From Bactrocera neohumeralis (Eukaryota; Arthropoda; Insecta; Diptera; Tephritidae), in NCBI RefSeq assembly GCF_024586455.1, contig NC_065923.1, positions 65,941,076-66,005,075 on the forward strand: a DNA stretch of 64,000 bases, given 5' to 3'. Numbering within the stretch: the stretch's first letter is position 1; each line of letters opens with the position of its first letter. The notes under the pieces were generated by a model that saw only the letters and a program-made list of their open reading frames with translations, did not search any database and was not told the origin of the DNA. The position numbers and the translations under genes are program-made. Positions 48,639 to 60,730 of this stretch are shown here, one piece after another.

Positions 48639-51600
48639 CTTATGCTCAACTTTGCTTTAAGTAGATCCGATTCTGTCACAAAAGCCTCCACCATTGGCAT
48701 CTCTCTAGTTATTCTTGATTCCGAGGGACTCAGATTATTATCTGCCGCTCGTATAGCGAAGAACTAGCCACTTTGAAAAGTGAACCATGGTAGCTTGACT
48801 ATTTGGATCCGAAATTGCAAGAATGTGGCAAGAAATCTGAACTCATAGTACACATATGTCATACTTATTAAGAAATAGAACTAAAAATACTATTGTGAGG
48901 TTTTACCAACAAGTGGTTTCTAAACGTAGCCCTGGATATACATATATGATATGTAATAGTTTTCTTCTTGAAATTTTTAGAGCGGAAAAAATAATTTCAG
49001 TTTTGAGCTGTGGTGGAAATACTTTTTGTACATCTTCTAGACCGAAAAATTGGAATTTGATGCAATTACCAGACTCACTCACTGTTCTCACTGATTATTA
49101 CAGTTCGACAAGAGTGTCAGCGCTTAGCTTCTTTTTAGTGAAATATATAGCATCCAATTCCAAGTGAGTGCCACCCTTACACCTAATTAATTTTATTACA
49201 AGTTCGATGGATAGTCCTTTTGGTAGCACTCTGTACTTTGAAAACTCTCTTCGGTATCTTGACTATCACTAAAATATAATTATTTTTTTTTGGAAAAATT
49301 GCTTACTTTCGAAAAGTTGAAATGTGAATTGCTTAGAAAAAAGTGGTCCCAGGATACTAAGTGAGGGTTTGTCCAGCCTTTTTATTGATTTTTTTTAAGG
49401 TTGATCGGTTCGTAAAAAAGCTTACAAGATAGTAATCTAATAGACAAGATGAAGACTTTACCAGCCTTTTTATATCGATTTCAACTCGCAAACTCGCTAC
49501 GAAGAGGGAAAAAATACCAAACAGATCAGTTGATATAAAGTGGATTATTAAAAACAGCTTCCTAAATTCCATAGACGTTTTTTCTGTTTAACTTCTCCCT
49601 TATGCAAATACACTCTACAAACACCTCTAGATATTCACTTCTGCTCACAAAAGTATGCTACTATACATGTCATCACCTTCAGCTACACAGAAGGATCGAC
49701 ACCAACACAAGCCAATGCAATTACCTGCACAACCAATATATAATAACTACAGAACTTGGTTGTATCATCTACCGTTATTTTCGTTGTATTATTTTCTGCA
49801 GCCGCTTTATCATAGCGCCCATAAAACAACGTTCCGGTCGTTACTCATTCATAGCCTAACACCACTCGGTGTCATCAGCAACAAAGGCGGCAACGGCGTG
49901 GGCAACGGTAGCGCTATTAAATGCTAAAAGCGCACATAGCAAATAGAGAGTGAGCAAAAAAAAACTAAAATTGAAATTTTGCCAAATGATAAATTTGCAA
50001 AAGACAAAAAATAAAAAAAAACGCAGACCTAAAAATTGGCAGGACATAAAAATTTGCATATCAGCGCAGACAAATGACTACAAAGGCTGCACAGCTTGTC
50101 TTTAAATGTCCTGCCTGAGCAGCACAAATCAACAGTTGCTGCCTTCAAGGTGCAGCAAATATACTTACATACACACAAGCTGTGCGACTTTAAGTGACAA
50201 TTGGAGATTGAATTGCTGCTGCAAAGAGGAAAAAAGAAAAAAATCTCAAATCCATCAGCCTCTTCCGTTGCAATTGAAGCGCAGCAAATTATCTGATAGC
50301 GAGCTGGCAATATTCAAATTTCCTCACAAGTCTCAATGCAAATTATCTGTAGCTCAACAGCAGCACCAAGGACAATTGTGGCTCATGTCCTGTGTACGCT
50401 GCTTTTCAAATTCATCAACCGGAAGTCAAACGTATTAGCGAACCGAAGCAATTTTTCATGCAAATCGTATGCTTCAAGTGCCTTCCAGTAATACATTGTT
50501 GTTGCTCTACGCTTTACTTGTTATTTATTCTTTCACTTGTTGTTGCTGCTTTCACACACCTTTCGCTTGATTGGCGTTGTAGTGTGTTTGCTTGTTTGCA
50601 CCGCGCTTCGCATGACATATTGCGGCCATTTAACATTGTCGCTATGTGAGGAGGTGTTGGTACTACAACAACACTTACTACTGTGTGTGTGTGTGTGTTT
50701 TGGCGCGGAAATTGACTTTAGTGTCACCCAAGTCATACCCTCGAGATTGCATCACTCATCACTGTAGTCAAACCTACAGCTTTGAATTTTTTCTGAAATA
50801 TTTTCCCTCCAATATTGCCAGCTATCCGTTTCATTTCCCGCACTTTTTGCTGATATGCAAATTCTAAAAATTCTCTACTTTGTTAGGCGTTTAGACTGGC
50901 CATCCACATTGCAATTTTGAAAATGTTCAATTTTTTTCATCGCTGCTGGCATAGTTTTAGGCGTTGACGCGTTTCGCTATTTTCACTTTGACACTTTCTA
51001 TGCACTTTGTATGCTCTATTGTGGGACCGCATGTGGCGCGGCGGTTAATGAAAGACTTCACATGTGGTAAATGAACTATTCTATTTTGGTTACGGAGAGT
51101 GAAGTTCGCAATATATGTATATGCCATTTTTTTTAGGTTATGTACCAATACTTCACCGAATAAAGATTTTGTTCAAAGAAAAGTAATAGTTTGGTAATAA
51201 AGGGGAATTAGTAAAAATTAAATATTGTCGTCGAGTTTTCGAGTGCGTCCTCTAGATCCACACCCTTGACAATTCGATTTAGTTAAGTTGTGCTAGATTT
51301 TAAAACTATAATTGTAGATATATGTTTACATATGGGAAAAAAGTCACAATTTCTTATGGCAATGTTAAAGCTTTCGCTAAAAAAGCTAAAAAACAAATAT
51401 TCGCAGCAGCACCTAGTGTTAAAATGTTTTTTAACTGTTAATTTCATGAAATATGGAACATACATATTATTTAAATTTACAAACTCTACAACAAAGGAGT
51501 TTTAAATCGTTCATTCTTCCAACATATTAGGAGCTTTTAAGTATCAGGTGACTAAAATAAATCAGCAGATGTTCCAAACGAATTTGTCCGGTAAACTTTC

Positions 51601-52209
51601 AGGAAAATTTTACATGATTTTATGTCCTATGAAAGAAAATGGTTGGATGCCAAAAGTTATATATGTGTTTCTACACTTCTTATATTCCTTCGTCACAATA
51701 CCCCAATATACTTAAAAATTAATAAAAAAAAATGTGTTCCCAAGCTATATAAGTCTTAACAACATCGGTATAATAAGAGCAAGAACGGTTCTTAGAAAGG
51801 TATTTGAACAAAATTGTATGCCTTAAAGCATAATTTCCTTCAGAGAACACATAGCTTACTGTTACAGCTCTGAAACTAGGCAATTCGTAGATAATTGGTT
51901 TAATTTCAGCACAGAAATATCTTCCAGCAGCATAGATCGGTTTATTGCGAAATCATTTGCTAATACTGCTTCGAAACTTATTAAGTTTAGAAAGTTTCTA
52001 CTATTCTGAGCTTGTGCCAAAAAAAAACTTTAAATAAAGGCGCCTATGAAACAGTCAGGTATTTTTTCGAATTAGAATTGACTTCTGTAGACTTTTCTGT
52101 AAACCACAAGAGGAAAACTTTCAAAATCTCCCAAAAGGCAAAGAAAAGGAAAATACTAAAAATGAGAAGTCACTTGTGCCTTATTCAATACAGGCCACAT
52201 ATACAATAG
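48639..52209. other. Gene-free interval with a GC-richer block
   Basis: No gene recognised. 49590-50760 is GC-richer, with overlapping open frames on both strands that resemble no family, and is free of visible transposons. A (TG)n microsatellite lies at 50682-50698. Confidence 0.4.
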
Positions 52210-52960
52210 GGACATAAAAAATGGGAAATTTTTCAATATTCTTCAAAAGAAGAGATCAAGAATAACTGCAGGGAAATTTTCAAAATATTTCGAAAGCGAA
52301 ACAAAGGGAAGATTATAACTGCTGGGGAATTTCCAAAATCTTTCATGTGGAATAGAAATTTGAAAGTTTGAAAATCTTTCGACCAAAAAAGTAAAAAAAA
52401 ACTGCAGGAAAAATTTCATAATATTTCACAAGTGAATTAAAGGATTATAATGAGTGCAGGAAAAGAAATTTTCTAAATCTTTCAAAAGAAAAGAGTAAGA
52501 GTAAGTGCACGGAAATTTTCAAAGTATAACAAAAGCGAAAGCAATGATGGATAAAGACTGCAAGAACATTTTTAAAACCTTTCAAACACAATAGGAAGTT
52601 TTCAGAAGAAAGGAAACTGCATCAAAATTTCCAAAATATTTCAAAAATTAAACATCGAATGATGATAATTTCAGTGAAAATTTCAAAACCCAAAAAAAGA
52701 AGGAAATTTTAAAAATGTTTCAAAAGTGAAATCACAGTATGATAATAACTGCAGAGAAATTTTCAAAAGCTTTCAAACCCAAACAAAAAGGAAAAATTTC
52801 TAAATCTTTCAAAAGAAAAAAGTAAAATTAACTCCAGTAAAACTTTCAAAATATTTCAAAGTTAAACAAAAGATGGTAATAACTTCAGGGAAATTTTCGA
52901 AACCTTCGAACGCAGAAGAAACAAATAATAATAGCTGACAAAAAATTTTAAGATCTTTGA
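52210..52960. repeat. Higher-order degenerate tandem repeat
   Basis: An ACTGCAGGGAAATTTTCAAA-like block recurs at about 52265, 52318, 52401, 52452, 52504, 52557, 52615, 52668, 52748, 52829 and 52882. Spacings fall in two classes, about 51-58 and 80-83 bp. The longer spacing contains an extra AAATTTCTAAATCTTTCAAA-type subunit. The pattern indicates an array of 2-3 related subunits. Copies are diverged by substitutions and small gaps. Confidence 0.8.
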
Positions 52961-54944
52961 AATGGAAGACAATAAATATAGTGAGTTACATGTGTATGTA
53001 TCTAACAGATTTGCTGTTGCCATTAGCTTCAAGGAAAATTTATCTAAGTCCAGGATTTCTTGCACCACAAACATAATGCAGTTAAAAGAAATACAAGAAA
53101 ATTTGGAAGCTATCATATGAAAGTGATGAAAGTCTTCTTCCTGGGAATAGAAAATAACTCACACAAACACTATTCCCTCCTGTAACCCTTCTATTTTTAA
53201 ACTAACTTTGTTTATTTTCTTTAACACCAGTAGAAATGTGTGGAAGTGATGTGTTTGCTTAGCAAAGTAAACAAAATAAATTGGTTTCCGAGAAAATCGC
53301 GAGCTCCCTAAAAAAAATAAAAATTTTCTTTGAGCGTAAAACAAAGCAAAATCGGCCCTTGAGGTATTTACCGAAGGACCAATAGACAAACTGTTGCATG
53401 TAAGCGTAAGGCCAGCAGACAAAATTTTAGCTCAAAGCAAAACACACACACGACCACGCTACAGCCGAAGCGCTCGACCTGCCGCGCGTCTGTTGGGTGC
53501 ATTGGCGCAGAAGCGCAATTTTCGTGTAATTAAAATGAAACTACAGCTAAGCGCGCCGCAAAGCACACATACACGTATATTTATGTTGAGTGGCGCACAA
53601 AAGGATAACAATAAAATATGTGCGCTGGCAAACAAATCCGAGAAAATCCCAACAAATATGAAGCGCTGTGGCTAAGCGCAAGCAAGCCGTGCCAAAGATA
53701 TGCTCTCGGGGGGAGTGCATTTGTATTTTTCTTAAATTAACTCTTTACATGCCAATTCAAGCGCAAAGCCAGCGCGCGTACGCCCTTGGCACATTGCGGA
53801 TATACCCAGAAAGGATATATACAATAAACTTTCTTTTCAAGCGATTCCGTTGCGTTTGCGGTGTGGTGGGAAAACCCATTGAGGCGGGGTAATTACCGAA
53901 AATTGTGGTGAACAAAACGAAATAATTGTTGTCGATTTCTATTTGTAGCAAGTAGCTGTGTGCGTAAGTGTATTTTGATTGTCGAACTGTGCCGCAGCCG
54001 CCGTCGCGCCCAAAAGCACACAACAAATAATAGAAATAAACACTTTTTGTTTGTTTGTCGTGCAAATCCAGGCCACTTTTTCAGCGCATTAACTGCGAAT
54101 TTCAAGCAACTTCTATGCCGATACTTTGTTGTTGTTTTCTTTGGTATTACTTTTTTCGTTAAGTCGATTTTTTAGTTGACTTCATAGGTTGCGAAAACTT
54201 TCGACACACTTCTCGGCGCACGCAGGTCCCGCGCGTGGTGTGCGTGCGTGCGCTACAGCGGTATCCTGCTAATGCCCCTCAGGGTGTGAAAGTCAGTGTT
54301 GTGCAGTGATTTTGATTCAGTTTTCTATTCTTCACTACACAGTTGTTGCTTATACATCAAATAGTTGATTGCCGCTGATTTGATTTTGACGAATTACCTA
54401 ACAGACATGAGTGGTTGCACGGATGCGTTGAGTGGCTCGCTGTAGCGTTTGGCGTACAGGATATATGCTGGTTTGTGTTAATGCCTTAGTCCTGTTAGAA
54501 ATTTAGCTTTGTGTAAATTATTTATTTTCCTTTGATTGTTTGTTGTTTTTTGCTGGCCTGTTGTGGCGTGTGCCGTCTGTCTTTCACGTTCTCATACTAT
54601 CAATATTATTATTCTGTAGTTTGTTTTTTATTGTTGTATCGTGGAGGCACTAATACTTTCGCCACGTTTTCCATTAATTTTGCACAATTTCCTCAATTTA
54701 TTTTTTAAATTATTTCATAAAAAAGTTATTCTTGTAATTGCAATAGCACGTGTTGTCTGTCGAAAGCCAGTGAATTATAAAATAAGGATCTCACGATAAT
54801 ATGTACATATATAAATCGAATAGTAATTATTACAATATCAAAAAAAATTGCATTTACTATGAACCATTAGACCGCTTCGGAGCTATCTACTCTAGTAATT
54901 AGATCCGATTTTGTCTACCAGTGGTCCTCTTGGCTAGCATGTGT
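52961..54944. other. Gene-free interval with a GC-rich block
   Basis: 53390-54420 is among the GC-richest parts of the window (GCGCGC-type words, several 70-100-codon open frames on both strands) and has no visible transposon. It could be a promoter or enhancer region, but I see no convincing core promoter or coding gene. Confidence 0.4.
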
Positions 54945-55107
54945 TCTTTCTTCTTCTTTAGTGACGTAGACACCGCTTTCACGAATATAGCCGAGTTTAC
55001 ATAAACGTTTTGTTTTTCTTTTTCACTTTTTGACGCCAACTGGAGATTCCAAGGATAACAGGTACTTCTTCACATGGTCTATCCAAAGGAGTGGAGGTCT
55101 AGTAATA
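54945..55107 (-). mobile_element. 3' end of a non-LTR retrotransposon (copy D)
   Basis: CTTTCTTCTTCTTTAGTGAC at 54945 followed by GTAGACACCGCTTTCACG, ATAGCCGAGTTTACA, AACTGGAGATTCCAAG and AAGGAGTGGAGGTCTAG parallels copies A and C. A 3'-terminal fragment, 5'-truncated. Confidence 0.65.
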
Positions 55108-55252
55108 GGCTCAGATTTTGTCTATATGTGGCCCACAATTACCTACCTGGGTTACTTCCTTTTTTGAAAGCTGGATGAAGCTTAGCTAACTATGACTTAG
55201 GTAGACCCCGCCAACTATCCATTTTACTCTAATATCAATATTTTCAACTTAC

Positions 55253-55660
55253 GTGTACAGGCATCTAAAAAATCTCAGTTTACCGTATACTGACGTAGAT
55301 GTGGATGCAATACACAAACTTATGGAACATGAGTTAGATGTTGAGAGCGATGATGAATCCAATAAAAAGGGATTATGTGACAATGAAGTTGTTACTGACA
55401 GAGATGAAGCGACTAATATTAGAAGTAGTGGAAGATACTACACTAGTTTAATTAGCTCTTGGGAAGAGTAGGATAATACTGTAAGTTCCGGATATTTTTG
55501 AGGTTAAACTCGGTTTAAATGGTCCAAAAAACCTTCCAACAGCACAATAACCCGCCATCTTAATAGTGTAAGACATCTTTCTGGATTGATTAGACAAGCA
55601 CGTGATAAAATTATTGATTCCAGATAAAGTTATTGATATTATGTGTCTTTAAGTGAACGA
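55253..55660 (+). mobile_element. piggyBac-like transposase N-terminal fragment
   Basis: An acidic N-terminal region (HELDVESDDESNKKG, VVTDRDEATN) is followed in another frame by FKWSKKPSNSTITRHLNSVR and HLSGLIRQARDK. These resemble the W-S-x-x-P-P and H-N-I-V-R-x-x-P-G words near the start of piggyBac-type transposases. The DDD catalytic domain is absent and no TTAA-flanked ends were found. Confidence 0.45.
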
Positions 55661-55744
55661 ATGAGAGATATTTAGACTTCAGTCAAGCAAATGAGAAGTG
55701 TTGAGTCGCAAAATGAGAAGTAGTGGTCTCAAAAAAAGTGAATT

Positions 55745-56045
55745 TTGCTAAAAACTTACATACAGAATACCTGGATAGAGCAGAGCACTTCAAACTACTA
55801 CTTTACGCAAAACCATAGTGTTTTTTATTCCGATAACGTAAGACCACACAATTTATTATATCATAATCGACTGCTTTGGGTACATCCTTTGCTCATTTGT
55901 TATCAACTAAGCGAATTCCATTCTCAAGTTCTAGTAAGCAGTAATATTGTTTTCAAAAACTTTTCATTGAAGAGCGATAACGATACTGTGATATTTTTAG
56001 CTTCAACCTTTGCGAATGCTTAGCAAAAGTGGTGTTCTAGAGATC
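55745..56045 (+). mobile_element. mariner transposase C-terminal fragment (fourth subfamily)
   Basis: SDNVRPHNLL corresponds to the H-D-N-A-R-P-H catalytic loop. FKNFSLKSDNDTVIFLASTF, then a stop and QKW, match the x-L-N-G-K-x-F-x-S-D-x-D-V-K-x-x-L-x-x-F-F-A C-terminal part of some mariners. The segment around the third catalytic Asp is unrecognisable. Highly decayed. Confidence 0.45.
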
Positions 56046-56087
56046 GGACATTTAAATTTAGCAAATAATTCAATATACCATAGATTA

Positions 56088-56420
56088 GGTTAGTTTAGGT
56101 TAGATGGCTGATCGATGATCACACGTGAACTAGGATACCTAGTCCTTTATGAAGTCATAGAAAAGAGAACTCCACCAGTTCAGTGGGATGTAAGGGTTTA
56201 AGTCTTGACCTCCCAAACGCGGGACAGTCAAGAAAAGGAATTGTTGAGTTGTTTCTACCTCATCTTCTCTCAACCAGCTTCTGGAAATGGCGTCTGGTAA
56301 GATTCCCAACCGTTGCAGCATGGACGCCAATTGAGCAATGGCCTGTTAAAAGCCCCACAAGCTAGGGAGAGGCTAGCCTTATTGAGGGCAAAGAGATCAC
56401 TAGATCTCCTGTGATCAATA
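56088..56420. repeat. Dispersed repeat starting with TAGGTTAGTTTAGGTTAGAT
   Basis: The TTAGGTTAG-type start and the words CACCAGTTCAGTGGGATGTA, GTTTAAGTCTTGACCTCC and GGGACAGTCAAGAA resemble a common fly repeat, probably the end of a non-LTR element, but I cannot name it. A related start (TTAGGTTAGGTTAG) occurs at 59349. Confidence 0.4.
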
Positions 56421-59345
56421 AAAATAAAAGCTTCCTATATAGGCTTAATTTATATACAATTTAAAACATATATTCGTATTGACAAAGGTCAGGGTTATGT
56501 TTTACTTCAAAATGAACTGTATGGCAAATTCAATGGTTAATACTTTATAGCAAAGTTCGTTTGATAGAGGGGGAAGGTTCTACAGATTTGGCGACTTACT
56601 GTTCTATTCGTCACTCGTTTTCTACTGCAAACGGCTTATGGTTTCACGGACTTTTAAATTAAATTCAAATCAAATTTAGTTGCAGTGAGCTAAGGCTGTA
56701 ATTTCGAGTTATCTTATAAAAGGTGGAGGAAAAAATTATATACACAAGCTAATATGATCGTTAATGGGCTTAAGCAAAAAAAATATGAAAAAATAATCAA
56801 GGTTGCCTCCACCTCTATGCAAATTCTACATAATGGTTTATTTGCAGCTAAGCTTTAAAGAAGGTTTACTTCAAAAATCAAACCGAAAAATGCACACAAA
56901 GCATAAAAATACAGAAGTAGCACTCACATATACCTTACATTGCATGTATATACATATATATTATATATATACAGACAAGAGTGCGTTGAGTGAAAGAGTA
57001 AAATAAATTCATATTAAGAATGCACTTTTAAGATGTAAACGTTACACGTGTCATGCGACACGTGACCACCATCATCGTTGTTTTGTTGACGCCATTGTTT
57101 GCCTTGCGTATGTATATGTGTATATACGTGTGTATGCGCTGTCGATCAATCAAGAACGTAACAAAGCTACAGCGTCGAGAAAAAAGAAATAATTTTTACG
57201 CGCGCGTCAGCCGAGAGCGTTAAGTGAAGTAAGCGCAGACAAAGCGCCGAAGCATACTTATAGGCGTATGAATGTGAAAATATTTTGCTTGAAGAGCAAC
57301 GACTGTGCCGTTATGAGTGTGCTTCACACACTGCTCACCGCTGCGACGCTGTATTGTTCAATTTTGTTGTCATTTTTCGAAATAATATGTTGCATGCCAC
57401 GCTATTGTTGCTGTTATTATAGCAATAATATGCGTTAGCTATGCGGAATAAAATTACAAATCAATACATGCGTCTACATATGTAGATTTGTATGCATTGG
57501 CCTCCTGTGGGGTTGATTTGAATTTTCGTCTGGCCGTGTAGTGCTTGGTCCCGCACAAAAGACACAGTACAGTTAGTCAGCATGCCAAACGCTGCGACTG
57601 CTAAAGAGTATGAGTTTGTTTGAGTGTATATGTGTATGTCCTTATTGTTATTGTTGTCAGTTGAATGCATCGTTGAGGGCTTCTACTTCAATTCCCAACC
57701 ATGCACCCACACTTTATCCATGAACAAACGCACCAACTCAATGATTTCCGTGTCCTGTGTCGTTTCGCTCATCAACTTAATTTAACTTAACTTGGTAGTT
57801 TGGTGATTTCCAGTTTGCGATTGTTTGTTGGCGATAGTGCGTTACAAAGTTCTTTCTTCTACATTTCAATAATTTAAAGAAACCATCTTTCCCTTTTTGT
57901 GGTGTGGAAATTTGTGGCGGGTGTATGATTGATTGGTAATAGAGATGGGTGCTTATGATGGAATTGCTGTGATTAGATAGTGATTTTTGCGTGCTTGCAA
58001 AAGTAGTGAATGAAGAGTTTGCGTCGGATTATTTGATTGAGAGCAAAATATTTCGTTTACTAAAGCTACTTATGATGGAAATAGGGGATAAATTTATAAT
58101 AGATTACTTGACTATCTCTATTGATTATATCTAAATGCAACGAAAACGAGAATCTATTTCGTTTACTGTACCGCCAACTGTTACTTGATTGGAGCTGAAG
58201 CCAGTTTAACTAGTTCAGTTGAGAAAAAATTATGTAGGGATCTAATTTTTCTTTTAAATCGTGATACTTTTATTTGCTTGTCTTTAACTATTCAGTTCTT
58301 CTAACGAATATTTCAATATAAACTTTTTCCTGGTAATAGTACAGGTGTTGGTAACTTGAGTGAGAATCTCCAAAGCAGATAGTTTTCTGTTCAACTCAAC
58401 ATACACTGTTATGTTTCAAATCGCTTACCTAAGTTGAGATCCTAAAAAATTTCTTTTCTATGTAATTTTTTCTGTTATAACGTACAAAAGAATAATATAA
58501 TATTATATTTATAACATTCTTAAGAATCTGGATCTAAGGCGAAGAGATCCAACAATTTCTCAAAAGTTTTTTCTCTGGATGTTCCGAAGAATCGCTCAAA
58601 GCATGCTGTTTGCACGAGAGTGCCTGTCTGAAGATAGAATATAGTAAAGGTCTGCGGTGATGTTTGCCTTCCTCCACTTACTCTGTGCTAAAGAGACTTT
58701 ATGTTTAAGTAAAAATCTCCTTTTGCACAACGATCGTTTCTTATCAAGATCTGAAGTTACTAAGCGCAACTTGAAACTATAAACAAAAGGATGAACTTAC
58801 ATGAAGCTTGAAAAGGGCATCAAAGAACTTAGAGAAAGTATTTCACAAGTCTCAGCTATCTTAAGTCACCATCGAATGGAAGTTCAAGAACTCTGCGAAA
58901 ATTGACCATGAGATCATCACAAACTATTAGCCAACTGTATTTTAAGTATTTAAGAACACTTTACTCTCTTGTACAATTACTACTTTACGCTAATTTGATT
59001 TTCGAAAGAAAAGCGTCTAAAAACAGTAGAAACTGAAAATGAGCTGATATTGTTTGTGCAATTAGAAAGATCTCAGCCCTTTTGAATGTTTTGAACTACT
59101 GTAGTGAATGTGAAATTTATTTAATACTAGAAACGTTTTCTGTTTTCAATGTACTTAGCCATTGGGCCCGATTGGGTTTTGACACTTAATAATATGACTG
59201 ATAACTACACTGATAATTACTACGTGAAACTTTAAAAGTAATCTTACTCAGCCAGCTGTGCTCATTTTGCGATTACAAATGGTTTGAAACCCCATTGTGT
59301 TTTCCGTGCTAATAATTGAATTAATCAGAAAGTATTCTCATTGAT
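56421..59345. other. Gene-free interval with a GC-richer block
   Basis: No gene recognised. 57030-57840 is GC-richer and transposon-free, with a CACGTG palindrome at 57045. The remainder is AT-rich. Confidence 0.4.
57045..57064. promoter_or_regulatory. Perfect palindrome carrying two CACGTG E-boxes
   Basis: CACGTGTC, a four-base spacer ATGC, then GACACGTG: two E-boxes 14 bp apart in an exact 8-bp inverted repeat. The 12-mer GACACGTGACCA of its right arm recurs at 31105-31116. A bHLH or bZIP binding platform is plausible but unproven. Confidence 0.35.
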
Positions 59346-59640
59346 CTTAGGTTAGGTTAGTCTGATGGGCTAATAAGCCACACATATATATGTCTTGGGT
59401 CCTTAGAGTATGGTTTAGTGTTCCATTATCTCATAGAGAGGGACGACCAAATGCTTCAAGCATTTCATTGCAAATGCAGAACACTTATCCAACAGCCACC
59501 CCATTGTTTTCTTGGTGTTTTGCTCTTTAATTTCCTGGAGTCTTTTCGATCTGTCAGATTAATCAAACAGGCATTCCAACCATGTTCTTTAGTCGCTTCT
59601 AAAGAGCGCTAGTAAAAATTTTATGAATTTCTTATTTATC
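59346..59640. repeat. Dispersed repeat starting with TTAGGTTAGGTTAG
   Basis: It contains GTCTGATGGGCTAATAAGCC and ACGACCAAATGCTTCAAGCA, word order typical of a dispersed fly repeat that I recognise but cannot name. The 64-codon open frame inside (59418-59612) is unlikely to be a gene. Confidence 0.35.
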
Positions 59641-60077
59641 ACTACACATGACCTTTACAACTTTCCACTCCAGTTAATCACTGCGGCTTCAAACCTTCCT
59701 AACTTACGCCTATGTTTTATAAGACTATGCCTTGGGCACACCCGCCTTTATATCTTTACTTGATAAAGAAGGAGTCACAGCCAACGTGCCATTTCTGCAA
59801 CTCATCTCCTTTAACAATCACCCATATCCTTAAGCAATGCCAATCCTTAAACCTCTACCGATCCACCGTATTTCATCCCATATCCATACTAAACACCCCT
59901 AACGAAGACAATGTCAAAAATATTTTCAATTATTTAAAACTTTTGAATATTCATAAATTAATATAAGTTATATGTATATTATTTAACCAAATTTAACCGA
60001 TAGCCCTAGTTGCTAGAGTTTTTTCACATTTATTATAATTTCAATAATAATAAATAATAAATAAATAAAAAATACTT
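59640..60077 (+). mobile_element. 3' end of an I-like non-LTR retrotransposon with (TAA)n tail
   Basis: The frame 59712-59966 ends a reverse-transcriptase/RNase H polyprotein: CHFCNSSPLTITHILKQC is the C-x2-C-x8-H-x4-C knuckle typical of this position, followed by NEDNVKNIFNYLKLLNIHKL. After the stop, ~100 nt of 3' UTR lead to an ATAATAAATAATAAATAAAT tail ending near 60077, like the TAA-rich tail of the Drosophila I factor. 5'-truncated. Confidence 0.65.
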
Positions 60078-60399
60078 ACGCCAACACTTTTACAGACCAC
60101 CTCTGGGGTGTTGAAGTCTGAAACCGCATATTTCGATAAGTTATCCTACAACGTTTAGACCGCATAAATAAAATTACTAACGACAGAGCTGATGAGTTGG
60201 AGTTATTTGAACGAAGTAAGGTAAGGTAGAAATATCCAATACATAAAGGAGAACAATTTTAGAATAGTTTGCTGATAACAAAGATACAAGGGACCGTTCT
60301 TTAATTTATTCTCAGCAGTTAATTTTCTCTAGATTCCACATCTAGAACGGATCAGTTAAAAAACTGGACTATGAAATGCTAGAACATATTATATCTAAA
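60078..60399. other. Gene-free interval
   Basis: Nothing recognised. Confidence 0.4.
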
Positions 60400-60730
60400 A
60401 TCTTTTGATGAAAATGCAGACAATGATGAAAACGAAAAACTTAGAAAGAAGATCAGAAAATAGTATACAAATCATACAAATATTGCCAAAGATATTAGAG
60501 GTTTTAACTTTGCTCTTAGAACGCCTGAGTTTCGGAGCGTCATTCACAGGTTTTTGGACAATTTGGACATGAACCCATGTCACCTTACCAGTATTGATGC
60601 GTTTGATGATCGTAGGCTTCTCATATATCTTCTGGAGCACCTCTTTTACGATTTCTATTCGACGACTTTTTTGTGAAATATTCAGGTTTTTTGGATTTTG
60701 CTACTAGTCCAGCTATGACACGCTTCATAC
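60400..60730 (-). mobile_element. mariner transposase middle fragment
   Basis: Minus strand: KSRRIEIVKEVLQKIYEKPT in one frame, then IIKRINTGKVTWVHVQIVQ, where the first catalytic Asp of G-D-E-T-W is replaced (G-K-V-T-W), and LRRSKSKVKTSNIFGNICM, matching the P-K-K-x-R-x-S-K-S-K-V-K-T-M-L-x-V-F-F-D segment of mariners with the second half eroded. The N- and C-terminal parts are not recognisable. Confidence 0.6.
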
